Source: Chara braunii
Taxonomy: Eukaryota; Streptophyta; Charophyceae; Charales; Characeae
DNA: 64,000 bases
Direction of reading: 5' to 3'
NCBI GenBank assembly: GCA_003427395.1
Contig: BFEA01000013.1
Span: 6,034,041-6,098,040 of the forward strand
The position numbers and the translations under genes were made by a program. Below are positions 22,374-34,240 of this stretch, in pieces; within the stretch, counting starts at the first letter, position 1, and every line of letters starts with the position of its first letter. Below the pieces are notes generated by a model, which was not told where the DNA came from, searched no databases, and saw nothing but the letters and a program-made list of their open reading frames with translations.

Positions 22374-24965
22374 ATGCCGAGAGGAGGGAGGGGAACGCGG
22401 CCGCCATGGAGGCCATTGGGAGCATCAGGGGGTTATGAGTGGCATGGGTCTCGCCATAGGGAGCACACGCCCGTATACGACGATGAGGACATAAAACTCT
22501 TCTTGGATGATTTCAGAGGGCATGCTGAGCATATGGGATGAACCGTGACGCAAATGATTGAGAGGCTGAGAGGAGCCGATAGGTTTGAGGAACCCATCGC
22601 CCGGATCCGTAGGAAGGCAAGGACCTGGCCAGAGGTGGAAATAAGGATGCAGGAGCTAAGACCGTCGCCTGTGGGACCAGATGGCAGGCCAATCCGCCTG
22701 GAGATTGGGAATGTGGAGGCCTTCGAGCAGTTCATGCACGACCAACGCATATTGAGGGATGAGTGGGCGCAGACGTTACCCCTATGGACCAGAAAGGCGG
22801 AGAGGCCATTGGCCAGGCAAATCAGGGATATGGCCCAAGACTGGGAAAGTTATAGGACACATTTGAGAGAGGCCTTTCAACGACCGGAGCCACCTTAGCC
22901 TAGGGTTGAGAGACGACAGAGGAGCAATAGGCAGAGGGACCCAGGGCCCAGAGAGGCTATATCATCGCAAGGAAGATGGAAGGCGTTTGCGAGGCGGGAG
23001 GAGGAGTTAGTATCTAGGCCAGAGGAGCGAGGAGCCTATCTTGAGTGAGGGATACGCCCAATGATCTTTCAGCACTTTACTGAAGCAGAGTTGAGTGGAT
23101 CTCCCCAGCGTGCGAGAGAGGAGGAGGCGTCATCCAGAGGATCATTGCAGGAGTTGGAGGTGCATCTAGATATTTCGCAGTAGAGAGTGTCTCAGGTTGA
23201 CGAGGGGTGTGATGAGCCGGCATAAGAGGTACCACGAGAGGAGGTCCATGAGCCTCAGCGGGAGATAAGGCAGAGTGCTGAGAGAGGGCGTGCTATGGAG
23301 GAGGTGATAGAGGTTGAGGAGGACACTCCACCTAAGGTGCTTGCTGCATAGTTGAAGCCAAAAAATTGTGTCGGAGGTTGCCCGTGACTTCCCCGTGAGA
23401 GGCAGGAGGAGCCTCGACAGGAGGAGAGTCCGTCCCCGCCGCCAGAAACAACCCTTTCACGGGGATGAGGATGGAGATGGAGCGAGAACGGACTGACTGG
23501 AGAAGAGAGGTCATCTCCACGATTGATAGGTATCTGGCTGCGCATGCCAAGAGCACCCTGACATCGAGAAGCCCGTGCCTATGGAGCCACCACGAGAGAC
23601 GCGCCAGCCAGAGAGAGAGGCGGGGGCTGAGATTATGGGGGGAGCAGACCATTGCACAAGAAAGAGAGTACCAGCAGGGGAGACAGCCGAGGAGAAACAG
23701 GCCAGAGTTGGGAAGCGCGTGGAGGAAATTTGGCAGGAAAGGCAGAGATTAGAGGCGACATGAGCGCTCCCAGATCAACCACCAGGCGCGCCCCCTAAAC
23801 CATGTGGAGTCAAGGAGATGTGGGATGAGTTTTTTGGTCAGCATGGTGAGGGGTTGGCGACTCCGGAGAGAGCAGGACTCGGGACATCGAGGATGGCGGA
23901 TGAGTACCTGGACCGTAGGATCCGCTTACTGGCCAAGACATCTTTCAATAGGTACTTGATGTTGGAAGATGATTTGGCCGGAAAGAAGGTGAAGGAAGTG
24001 AGTCATGGAGTCCATTTGGAGGCAGTTGAGGCGGAGGTCCGAGAGCTCAGGGCATTGGTGGCTGGTCAAGCTGCCATTATCCAGGATTTGAGGGAGCAAC
24101 CTCGAGACGTGGCGGACAGGACAGAGAGAGAGGGGCCGACCAAAGGAGCGGACGGGGCAGGGAGTAGTCGACATGACACTTAGAGAGAGTCAGTGCGGGG
24201 TTTATCCGGGCAGCCATCCACAGTTGGACTCCCCTAGGAGCCGCCCATAAAGAGAGTCATCCTCGAGCCTGAGGAGGCAAAGGCAAGGAGGAGGCAGAGA
24301 GAGAGGCCTTTGAATTCCATACGCCTACGGATCTTGCCACCCAACCTATAACTTCTTCTGAGCTAGCGGCAGAGTCTGTGCCAATACAGGTAAAGGATAG
24401 GTCGTCTGTGAGTGAGCCTGCACTTGGATCTGATGAGGGGTCCATGGGTGTACTCCTTGAGGCAGTGGACACTATGCAGGAAGAGGCAAGTCTGTTTTCG
24501 CCTGAGCAGAGGGTGGAGGAGCCTCCTGAGAGAGAGATGCTGATTATAATGGAGGGCGTCATCGAGGGCAGGCCACAGAGGTTGGATACACCTGAGTATA
24601 GGCCAGAGGGACATGGAATACGAAGAGAATTGTGTACTCAGGAGTTAGAGACGAGACCTGAGAAGCCCATGGGTATGCCCCAATCCTATGATGTGGCCAG
24701 AGAGGCTAGCGAGGCACCCTCATCGCCAGGGTCCCAGAAGAAGAGAAAGAGAGGCCGAAAATCAGGAGACTTGTCATGTTTCTTCTGCAAGGATGGGGAG
24801 CATAGGGCCTTGCAGTGTCCTAAGTTTCTGAAGGACAAAGCGACAGGGAAGGTTATTGAAAGTGGTGGTCGGATGTATGATAGGCAAGGACGAGTGGTAG
24901 AGCGGACAACTGATGGGGGTAGGGCTCAGTTGTATAGGCAGAACCAGGAGCAACTGAGTGAGTAA
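22374..24965 (+). pseudogene. Third, Gag-like ORF downstream of pol, with its own zinc knuckle
   Basis: ATG at 22374 opens MPRGGRGTRPPWRPLGASGG and then an acidic YDDEDIKLFLDDFRGHAE segment. After an in-frame TGA (22539-22541) the same frame runs through ERLRGADRFEEPIARIRRKA, FEQFMHDQRILRDEWAQTLP and ARQIRDMAQDWESYRTHLRE, helical and Gag-capsid-like in style. Middle parts (23465-24183) are in other frames and coiled-coil-like. The end, in the first frame, has a CCHC knuckle CFFCKDGEHRALQC (24777-24818) and a stop at 24963-24965. It begins 223 bp after integrase ends. It occupies an env-like position but shows no signal peptide or membrane segment. Role unknown; RNA binding is likely from the knuckle. 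Confidence 0.7.
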
Positions 24966-25489
24966 GGACTAATTCGCATATGTATGAGTGGTCAGTAGGA
25001 CATTGTGAGGCAGGGTTGAGTCTGTATTTCATATTGGATACTCGCTTTTGTGTTGTGTTTCTGTCTTGGTACTGTTAGGAGTTTGGGTACCTACGCTGTT
25101 CAGTTGTACATATATAGGGTTACGACGTGCGATTTCCATTGAGATTCTTACTAGAGGCATGGGAGTCAGGATTATGGGAGATAGCATGAGTATACATAGG
25201 TATTTCTCCTTGACCTTGACACTCAAATTTAGTATTTGTTTGTTTTTTTTGCGACGCTTGTGATAATGTGTTTGGCCATGTATCATAGTAAGAGTGACTT
25301 TGATTAATCCGAGTGAGTTGTTAATCTGGGCTACTGTATATGTTTTTGGATGAGATATCTCATCCCTGAGTGTATTTTGAGTTGAGATCTATTATTGAGA
25401 CTATTTCCTTGTATATGGCGATCACAATCACTCTCATATGTGTGGATTTCTCTTGATGAATGAAGATTATGTGTGAAAGTGCCCCAGCT
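24966..25489 (+). other. Non-coding tail after the third ORF
   Basis: No gene seen. A perfect 18-bp palindrome GGATGAGATATCTCATCC lies at 25348-25365. The sequence meets the minus-oriented fragments of copy E near 25490, so the element's own 3' LTR is missing here. Confidence 0.6.
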
Positions 25490-26200
25490 ATACCTCCATC
25501 AAGTCTCTATGACAGGATAGGGTCCCACAAGGTACAACTTACCTCCAACTGCGAGAGTTTTCACCATCCCTTGGATGGGCGGATCCCCGACGAGCTACCA
25601 GTCCACATATACGAAAGATTTTACATGCAATTGTAAAGGTGGACCAGCCGAGGGCGTTTATTGTACGTTGTAGCATAGGGGGTACATGCGGTCACGCCTG
25701 AATTGAACCTACACGCGAACCGACCCTTGAGGCTCTCATCTCTCAATCGCGGCTCTACGCCGATCGACTAGAACATCAAACTACCACACGTCTCAATAAA
25801 GACAATCCAAACCAGAAGCGTGGCGGTACCGCACCCTGTTGGGGAGCACTGAATCTCACGGTCGTGTCACGCATGATGTTTCTTCAGAGTTGTTGAAAAG
25901 AACCAGCCCCCACTACGACCGTGCGCGCGTGTTATACCTCTCACGACGCCCAAGTCGGGGCGTCGTAAGGTACAACTGACCTCTACCCAAGAGGCTGTCA
26001 CCACCCTTAGGTAGGCGTATCCCTGTTGAGCTACCGACCCGCATGCGAAGGCCTTTACTTGTTTTTGTAGAGTTATGTCGGCCGAGGGCGTTTGGTCGAT
26101 CATCGCAGCATAGGAATGGGGTACGCGAGGTAAGACGCCTAAGACTGACCCGTTAGTCAAGTTTAGGTTCATGATGTGATTTCCCTATCCTGGACTTCTA
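25490..26200 (-). repeat. Two tandem fragments of the long-repeat terminal segment (copy E end)
   Basis: 25490-25860 and 25861-26200 each match the last few hundred bases of the terminal segment in minus orientation. Shared phrases include ACAGGATAGGGTC, CACCATCCCTTGG and CGAGGGCGTTT. The very end (TGTCGAGCGCAT) is missing from both. They are diverged from each other, so the duplication is not recent. Confidence 0.65.
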
Positions 26201-27070
26201 GATATTCAGGTCGAACTTTTATAAGGTTGTCTATATGCGTTTCTGAATCTAAAATATGTTACTCTCCTACCAAAAGAGAACAAGGTACCGATCAAATCAT
26301 CTTAATACTTAGGCATTATATTCTACTTAACAGGTCATGACTGAACATCAGATATTACAAAAGTTATATAGGACAAATAATGAATATAGAGGTATTACCA
26401 CCTTCCCACTTTCACAAGTGTTGTGTGTCAAAGACTCTTCACGAGGTCAAACCCAGTTCAATCCAAACCACGCACAAGACAGACCTGCATAGAATAATGC
26501 AAAGACAGTTCACATGCCATGCACTACGGCGTCAACCATCAACCACTGACCTTGTCCCTCACTTCCCCAAACCATGTATGACAACTCTATCTTTCCTAAG
26601 ACGTAAGTCCAACCCCCCTCACATTTCTTCAAAGGACCCTTGAGGCAATGACCACAGGTGACAGTTTTACTGACCACATGGTTTGTCTTTGAATGTGGGT
26701 GTCAAGTCATAGGGGAAAAGTTGAATCAGTAACAAACCGACCTGTCATCGAACGATAACATAAAGTTTGCATCCTTTTGTAGATCCTTTCTTTCAAATGC
26801 AGCAGTAAAAATGAGCCCAGACCTGCACACACACAGGTCAACAACAATTCAACATCCCCTCCTAGTTTTTCACTTATCGTTTTCGAGGGTCGGACCCTCA
26901 GATAAAGATCACGAATCCTGATAACTATATCCCAAAGTCCAATTCTTATTACTACTACTCTTACAAATCCCTCAGTCTGTCCTTTTCTCCTTTTCAACGA
27001 GATTCATGCCTACGTCCTAGATCGTTTAAAGGGAAACACTTTTCCTTTTCTTCCAATCTTTCAATTTTCT
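26201..27070 (-). repeat. Copy E between terminal segment and hairpin array
   Basis: No gene. It holds hairpin alpha as GACCTG-CACACACA-CAGGTC (26820-26839) and a beta-like stem on the minus strand (TGTTATC...GATGACA followed by AGGTCGGTT, about 26735-26755). These tie the region to copies A-D. The 120-bp repeats are not recognisable here. Confidence 0.55.
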
Positions 27071-28820
27071 CTCATCGGGGTAAGCACATCCCTTCTGGTG
27101 CTTATGCGGTAGTCTGACTGAGATCAACTCATGCCAGTGGCGGTTTCTCCCTTAGGAGTTCATCAGTGAACTGAGGCTACACGAAGCTTCTTCGTTTTTA
27201 ATTATTTTTCCCTACGGTATTCGCCCTTTATTCTGTTTTTTTTAGGACGTTTGGAGTCACTCCAGCTGGAGCACTCACTTTTTCCTTTCTCTCCTGCTTG
27301 TCCTGGCATACTAAAGCAGCGGCTAACTTACATGAGAATCTTCCACTACTTTATCAATTCCAGACAAAATGATTAGTCAAACGAGTAATCGAGTAGTCTC
27401 ACAGGAGCACTCAATCACCCTTCAAAATTCATGCAGTCCTCATGCAATCAAGCATTTCAAACACTGTTACGCAAGCGACTGGATAACTCTCATGGGAGTA
27501 TCCCTTTATTAGTTACTACAAGTAGTTGAGAAGGCCTTGTTGAGGCACTTCCAACACTTGTTCCAACATTCATCAACAATTTAGACCACCTCTTTATCAA
27601 AACTCAGTACAGAATTCAAGTTAGCAATAGGTGGCCTTCACGGAAGTCCCCTATTACTCCTTTATCAGAGCTCAGTCTATTCTTCAGAGCGTAATAGGAT
27701 GGTCCCACGGGAGCTACCCTACTACTTTCTTAGAGTTAGATGAGTTAGGATTGAGTTAGTAGACACAGGCAAATACCAGGTCCTCATTTTGCTGGAGTAT
27801 CCTATTAGGCTTGTTAACATAGAGCCAAGTAATCAATAGGATGACCTCACGAAAGTCTTTCTATTTCCTTCCTTGGGTAGTAAATAGTTTATCTTTAGAG
27901 TATGGCCCTGGGGCAACCCACACGAAAATTTACCTATTGCCCGCTCGATGAATAAATAAACCAGGTGTATGTAGGTTATCAGAGAATGAATAGTAACGCG
28001 ATCTCTTCCCTTTCTCGTGTTAATAACCAGCTCAGGTAGGATGATCCCACGAGAGTTATCCTACTACTACCCAAATGACTGCGAATATCATTCCTTTGAT
28101 CAAGCGATAGGACGACCTCACGGGAGCCTCCCATAACATGATTCAATGTTAAACAGATAGATCGTTAGTAACTACTCATGCCATCCATCATTCATACCCA
28201 AACAAGTAGTAGGGTTACTCACCCGGAAGTATCCCTCTACTGTCCAAACACAATCACCTTATTTCTTCTCTCGTTAGTTGATCTCAAGATCAAACAAGTA
28301 CTTAGGACGACCCCACGGGAGTTATCTTACTACCAGTTTGATGGGTATTAGATCAGTCAAACAACTCTTAGTTAAGTTGTTCTGACCGTTCACCTACCTT
28401 GCCTATGCATCGTGAATGAGCAAGAGGTATGCCGACTCCACGGGAAGTCGGACGGATCGTCCTAGAGTTCGTGTACTCACACGGTGAGTACTTAATTCCC
28501 TTCCAAGTCTGGTCCGATAGGTGACAGGAGAGCCCCACGGGAGCCCCCTACTACCTTTGCTCATGTTAGTCGTCTTATCTTAGAAGCCCTGTACCCCACA
28601 GGAGTACCGGATTACCTCTTAGATCCAACACGTAAGGTATCAAGGAAATCGCACGGCAGCTTCCCGTCACCAATGTTGGAGTCAAACAGACATTTCATCA
28701 GTTCGTCACTTAGTCGGGTGAATGACAGGGTAATTCGTATGGGAGTATCCCATCATTCACTTTAATCAGTTCATGCAAGTTGTGTGACGATTCCACGGGA
28801 GCCTCCATCACACGACTTTG
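27070..28820 (-). repeat. Hairpin array E (core CCCACGGGAG)
   Basis: Ten or more units share a core near YYYCACGGGAGYY, flanked by unit-specific complementary arms. Examples: 27081-27104 TAAGCAC/GTGCTTA; 27626-27655 AATAGG/CCTATT; 28036-28064 GTAGGAT/ATCCTAC; 28205-28241 AGTAG(T)AGGG/CCCTCTACT; 28432-28451 CCGACT/AGTCGG; 28473-28491 GTACTCA/TGAGTAC; 28718-28760 GTGAATGA/TCATTCAC; 28779-28816 nine pairs including one G-T. Loop length and spacing vary. The core differs from arrays A-D. Orientation is set by the neighbouring module at 29010-29095. Confidence 0.75.
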
Positions 28821-29009
28821 TCTCCCAAACCCAAGCAGACTAGGTTCCTTCCTTGCTTCAGGCAAGCTCCTTACTTCATGCATATGTTCATTTACCCTTT
28901 TTGAAAATTTTACTCCTAAAGAAAACAAGAAAATGTATAACACACATTCATTCATGCAGTCTGATAGAGAGTTATAACTAGTAAGGGATAAGGGAAAGGA
29001 GCGAGTAAT

Positions 29010-29095
29010 GCGTACCTTATGGTTCCCTGCCTCCAAAGTTCCTCCTGAACACCGGCAGAGCTCCCACAATCGCCCTGTCCATCGATCATGTCTAG
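29010..29095 (-). repeat. Conserved module of copy E (partial)
   Basis: GGTTCCCTGCCTCCAAAG and CACCGGCAGAGCTCCCACAA match the minus-strand form of the conserved module of copy D (54745-54800). It lies upstream of array E when read on the minus strand, as in the other copies, and fixes the orientation of copy E. Confidence 0.65.
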
Positions 29096-29304
29096 TCATT
29101 GTATTTGATTGTCTAGACCCTAAAATTAGCAAAATAAGGATTATCTGAGTAAAAATCATTATTAGCCACAATCAAAGAAAAGAACTGAGGAGGATAGAGG
29201 AGGTAGGCATTATCACACAGTGACAATGTCTCACTCCTCTCCAATGCCCCGCATTCTCTTCATTTCTAGCCTGTGATGTCCAATAATAGCAATAACAAAA
29301 ATAA

Positions 29305-29309
29305 GTAAC

Positions 29310-29388
<79 letters not shown>

Positions 29389-29400
29389 TAGTAATAGTAA
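29305..29400. repeat. AAT microsatellite
   Basis: About 90 bp of ATA/AAT trinucleotides with single-base interruptions. The flanks (29100-29305, 29400-29610) show no gene; 29450-29545 is pyrimidine-rich. Confidence 0.95.
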
Positions 29401-29609
29401 CAATATATGATAGTAACAATGGTAACAATAAATGGGGTAGTGTCCTGTCACTTTTTTTTTTTCCCCGTCGCCTTTTCTTCCCTCTTTTTCTTCTCTCTTC
29501 CTTTCTTCAACTTCCTCCTTTACTCTCCCTACTCCTTCTCTTTTCTCTGACATCCCCTTCGTTTTAGTTCACATGCACCCTTTTACTCACAAGCGGTTAT
29601 CGGGTAGTT

Positions 29610-30130
29610 GAAAATTCAAGAATGAAAATTCTGAAGTGAGAGTTTTCGGCATTCTGAAAATCCTGAATAATCCTGAAGTGGTGAAAGGTCCGAAGACCCT
29701 GAAAACCACCTGTTTAGGCAGGCTGCATCCTGAAGTGGTGAAGGGTGTCCTGAAGTGGTCAAGAGAGAGTTTTGGGCAGTCTGAAAATCCTGAATGGTCC
29801 TGAAGTGGTGAAAGGTCCGAAGANCCTGAAGTGGTGAAGGGTGTCCTGAAGTGGTCAAGAGAGAGTTTTGGGCAGTCTGAAAATCCTGAATGGTCCTGAA
29901 GTGGTGAAAGGTCCGAAGAGCATGAAAACCACCCTTCACCACTTGAGGATGCAACTTGCCTAAACAGGTGGTTTTTAGGGTCTTCGGAACTTTCACCACT
30001 TCAGGACCATTCAGGATTTTCAGACCTGAATGGTCGTGGAGTGGTGAAAGGTCCGAAGACCCTGAAAACCACCTGTTTAGGCAGGCTGCATCCTAAAGTG
30101 GTGAAGGGTGTCCTAAAGCGGTGATGAAAA
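29610..30130. repeat. Tandem and inverted CCTGAAGTGGTGAA repeats
   Basis: Direct units start with CCTGAAGTGGTGAAAGG at 29672, 29799 and 29895. A roughly 90-bp inverted copy follows at about 29934-30025 (CCACTTCAGGACCATTCAGG), then another direct copy to 30130. Single-stranded forms would fold into long hairpins. One N at 29823 suggests assembly trouble. No gene. Confidence 0.8.
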
Positions 30131-30164
30131 ATACGACTGTTGTTAACCTTCTCTCCTTTTACCT

Positions 30165-30262
30165 AGGTTACCTTATCGGACGTCCGGGACCCCCCTGAGC
30201 GTCCGGGGTTGTCCGATCGGACAACTGGTCGGACGTCCTCCCCGGGCAGTCTGTCCGAGCCC
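30165..30262. repeat. GGACGTCC-rich palindromic block (left)
   Basis: It contains CGGACGTCCG (palindrome) and the perfect 18-bp palindrome GTTGTCCGATCGGACAAC at 30208-30225. A related block with CGGACGTCCGGGACCCCCCT lies on the other side of the gap at about 30925-30990 and ends CGGACAACTAG. The pair may be the ends of an inserted element, but target duplications are not clear. Confidence 0.55.

Positions 30263-30263
<1 letters not shown>

Positions 30264-30314
<51 letters not shown>
30264..30314. repeat. Poly(A) tract, 51 nt
   Basis: An uninterrupted run of A directly after the palindromic block and before a repeat unit that recurs after the gap. It could be a retroposed poly(A) tail or simple expansion. 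Confidence 0.9.
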
Positions 30315-30317
<3 letters not shown>

Positions 30318-30375
30318 TGTTATATAGAAAAAAAAACTGAACAACTTTTGCCTTGGAATCATATCGAAATTCGCT

Positions 30376-30755
30376 NNNNNNNNNNNNNNNNNNNNNNNNN
30401 NNNNNNNNNNNNNNNNNNNNNNNNNNNNNNNNNNNNNNNNNNNNNNNNNNNNNNNNNNNNNNNNNNNNNNNNNNNNNNNNNNNNNNNNNNNNNNNNNNNN
30501 NNNNNNNNNNNNNNNNNNNNNNNNNNNNNNNNNNNNNNNNNNNNNNNNNNNNNNNNNNNNNNNNNNNNNNNNNNNNNNNNNNNNNNNNNNNNNNNNNNNN
30601 NNNNNNNNNNNNNNNNNNNNNNNNNNNNNNNNNNNNNNNNNNNNNNNNNNNNNNNNNNNNNNNNNNNNNNNNNNNNNNNNNNNNNNNNNNNNNNNNNNNN
30701 NNNNNNNNNNNNNNNNNNNNNNNNNNNNNNNNNNNNNNNNNNNNNNNNNNNNNNN
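30376..30755. other. Assembly gap (380 N) inside a repeat
   Basis: The sequence before the gap (30313-30375, GTATGTTATATAGAAAAAAA and onward) recurs after it at 30773-30835 with a few changes, ending in AAATTCGCT both times. The gap is therefore inside a tandem repeat whose copy number is unknown. Confidence 0.97.
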
Positions 30756-31249
30756 AAAAATCTGAAAAAAAAAGTATGTTATACAGAAAAATAAACTGAA
30801 CAACTTTTGACCTTGGGATCATACCAAAATTCGCTGCCAATTTTAAAATAAAAAATAAAATAAAATTAAAACCTTTTTTTTTATACTTTTTTCGTGCTTT
30901 TAATTGCTAAAAATGGAGTTGTCTGGGCCCGGACGTCCGGGACCCCCCTGACTGTCCGCCCAGGACGTCCTGCCATCGGACAACTAGTAGCCTAGCCTTT
31001 TACTATGCTGGTCTCGCGCTGCGTGTGTCAAGGGTGCCACAACCCACGTCCCGGGCTCGGCTGTCTGATGTTACTAATGTTTTTGGAAAGACCCAGGGTG
31101 AGGTCCAAGTTGTTTTTCAGTCAATCTACCGCATAGCAGTTGCCTAAGACCTACATTGAAAAATGTTGAGACAGAGGCCCCTCATGGAAATTCAGACCCG
31201 CCTTTACTCAGAGCGGCCATGAGGCTCGATCGGGCCACAAGTTATCGTA

Positions 31250-31253
31250 GATA

Positions 31254-31305
<52 letters not shown>

Positions 31306-31315
31306 TAATAAGGTA
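31250..31315. repeat. AAT microsatellite
   Basis: ATAATAATA repeats over about 60 bp. The flanks (30990-31250, 31315-31470) show no gene. Confidence 0.95.
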
Positions 31316-31469
31316 TGAAAATAAGAAATGGCAGAAAAATAGATCGCAGATTGCGAAATAACTTTGAAAACCACAAAGTGCTACACTGTCCCGAGAGCAA
31401 AATGCATTAATATTCTACCAACGGAAACGTACCGAATTCCTAAAGTCAGTGAAAGTTTGTTCTCATCAT

Positions 31470-34240
31470 CACCAATGTAAGTAGTCAAGGTCTTTCCCCT
31501 ACTGGCTCTCAGTTCCCCGACTATGGTCACACAATTACCAGCAGCCTACGACTTGATGACGCACCTGGTTGACATCATCAGCCGAACTGGAATACATGAA
31601 GATGTCGACCCTTACCTAGACCAGGTACGTTCCCGTTCATCCTTACCCTCGCCTTTTCTCTCTTCCCCTCTCTCTTCCTATTTATCTCTATGTGTGCATG
31701 TGCCTTGTTTGTCCGTCTGTTTGTTTGTCTTTGCTTGTCTGTTCGTTTGTTTCGTCTGTGTGGCTGACCATGTGTTCTGTCTGTGTTTGTGTCTGTGTTT
31801 CTGTCCATGTTTCTGTGCGTGTTTCTGTCTGTGTTTCTGTTTGTGATTCTGTCTGGTATGTCCGTACGTCTATTCCTGTTTTGTCCGTTTGTCACTGTTC
31901 GTCTGCATGTCTGTTTTTGTCAGTCTGTTTCCTGTATGTCTGTTTCTGTACGTAGATGTCTGTCTGTTCGTCGCTTGTTTGTATACGTCTGTGTCTCGTT
32001 TGTCTATCTCTCACTGTCTCTTCCCTCTCTCTCTTCACCCTTTCTCTTCTCTCCCTACCGCAAAGAAAACGAGCAATAGTGAGATGACAATATTCAGACT
32101 ACAAAATTAAATTGGAAGCCAGATCGTATCCCGATGTAAAAAAAACAGCATTACACCAATATGACACCAACCGAGAATCGTATCACCGAAATTAATTGTC
32201 AATGAGAGCTTGCTTTCGCCATTACCAACATATGTGCCCAGGCCCTTCTCCCTACTTGACACTCGGCGCTCAACCTACTCCTTACACAACTACCATCTGT
32301 CTACTAATTAGCTATGGAACTGTTGACGTTAGTAGCCAACGAACTACTTAAAGATGTCGACACAATGCAGGCCATTGCCAATACCAGGTATGTGCCCTCA
32401 CATTATCATCATCATCATCCTTCTCTCTCTCTCTCTTTCTCTCCCTCCTTCTCCCCATATTCTTCCTTTTCTATCTGATTCCTTGCTCCGCCTTTTCCCC
32501 CCACTGTGCACGTTCTCCTAATGTAACGATAAGGTGTAAAACACAAATTTTAATGCATGCATCTGACTGGAATAGCGACAAAGGGGATTAAATATACTGA
32601 GATAAAATAAAATAAAAAATAGAATGACGTGTTGACCCGTAGCCAGGGAAGGAGAAAAGAACTACAAACAAGGGACTGTGATTGATTGTTTTCATGAAAG
32701 TCTCACTGACTCATCCAGTCGAGTTGTTGTAGTATCGGGCGCCATAATCCGACTTTCGGTCATTCCCACATCGACAGTTCAATTTTCACGAGCTCGGATA
32801 CTCAAGGTAAGTGACTCTCTTATTCGTCCATGCTGCCCCCCCCCCCCCTTTTCTCCTCTCTGTTTTCTCACGTATACACAGTCGTAATCATGACCAAGAT
32901 TAAAACATGATGGTAATAAATAATAATAATAATAATATAATAACATTCATCACAAAAATTAAAACAACAACTGAAGTGAAAACGAATATATACTAGCTAT
33001 CTTTTTTGTCCAATGCAGCCAAAGTGGGGCGTGCATCGCAGTTTCAACCTTCCTTCCTCCTTCTATGTCTCTTCACGCTCATTCCTCATCTCCGTCTCCT
33101 TCTTCCTCCTCTTCCTCTATCTTTTTCTCCTCTTATTCCTCTTCTTCTTCTACGTGTCTCATCCTCCCTTCTAAATGATCAGTCTCAATGAACTTCTCAC
33201 AACAACCCCAACAGCATACCACTGGGATTACTGCGCTCCAGACACTTCACCAGACCATTCAATTGGCAGAAGCCATGGTCGGTGTGTACCAAGGGCAGGG
33301 ATGCAATCAGCGAGAGCTGATGACTCACGATTACTGGGCATTTCCCTGTTCAAAACCAACAATCTATCCCTGTCACGCTGATCCTTAAGAAGGTTACTCA
33401 GGCCCTTCGACCTAGGCAATCGACTCATGGGATTAAGTAGTGTAGCACGTGTCAACCCAGGTAAGAGTTCTCCCTTTCTCTTTCTCTCTCTCTCATTCTC
33501 CTTTCTCTCTCTCTCTTCATTTTGTAATGAACATGTGGAATCTTGAAATACAATCACAATAACTAATAATAATAATAACTAATAATAATAATAATAATAG
33601 TAATAATAATAAATAGTGATAATAAAATTATGCTTGATGTATGTCAGCTATCTTACTAGTTTAATATATTCACTGCACACGGCGGGAGGCAGGCAGCCAG
33701 ATAAGCACTCTCACTCATTCTGTGTGATATGCGTTCATTTTCTTTATCACCACACACCGACTTCCTATCTCTTCGCTCCTTCTTTCTTCTTTTCTACCAC
33801 GTAGTCGCTCATTTCCCCTCACACATCCTTTATTATTATTTTTTTTTGCGCTACTACCTCTCTCTTTCACACACACACACACACACAAGCAAATGAGTTT
33901 GGCGACGTATATTTCCACGTTCTAGCGGTAGATTCATTTGATTTTGCTTCATCCTATCGATAGACGTACCCCGAGGTCACCTGCGAGTTTGAAGACTTAC
34001 TTGCCGATTGCTGCGTCACTCGTCCTATCAATGGAAAACTCTCTCTCTCACGTTGCCTTCATCGCCTGTTGCCAACGCTCGACACCCCTTGCAAGCCTCC
34101 ACCCTCGTATATGGTACGTAGCGGATGGGGCCAGGTGATTATGTTTTCCCTCTCTCTCTTCTTCTCCTCCTTCCTCTTCTTCCTCTTTTCCTTCTTCTTC
34201 TTCTTCTTCTTCTTCTTCTTCTTCTTCTTCTTGTGCGGTG
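31470..34240. repeat. Repeated short segments ending GGTAYGT/GTAAGT with pyrimidine tracts
   Basis: At least three segments have a similar plan: about 100-150 bp of mixed sequence, a splice-donor-like CAGGTACGT (31622), CAGGTATGT (32386) or AAGGTAAGT (32806), then a CT-rich tract and in most cases an AAT-type run. The first two also share AAGATGTCGAC (31599, 32350). Further pyrimidine tracts lie at 33470-33510 and 34140-34230. Copy D has a similar CAGGGTACGTAG then CT tract at 56283-56335. It looks like tandemly amplified non-coding sequence; a gene with short exons cannot be excluded, but no continuous protein joins across the segments. Confidence 0.4.

Noticed and set aside
27070-28820. CRISPR-like array of repeats and variable spacers
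   Set aside because: The host is eukaryotic, the repeat core is only about 10 bases and imperfect, spacing varies, and the variable parts are complementary arms. No cas genes.
30163-30840. Open frames of 150-225 codons
   Set aside because: They cross the 380-N gap and a poly(A) run.
31523-32110. Cys/Val/Phe-rich frames
   Set aside because: They come from TGTCTGTTTGT-type low-complexity sequence.
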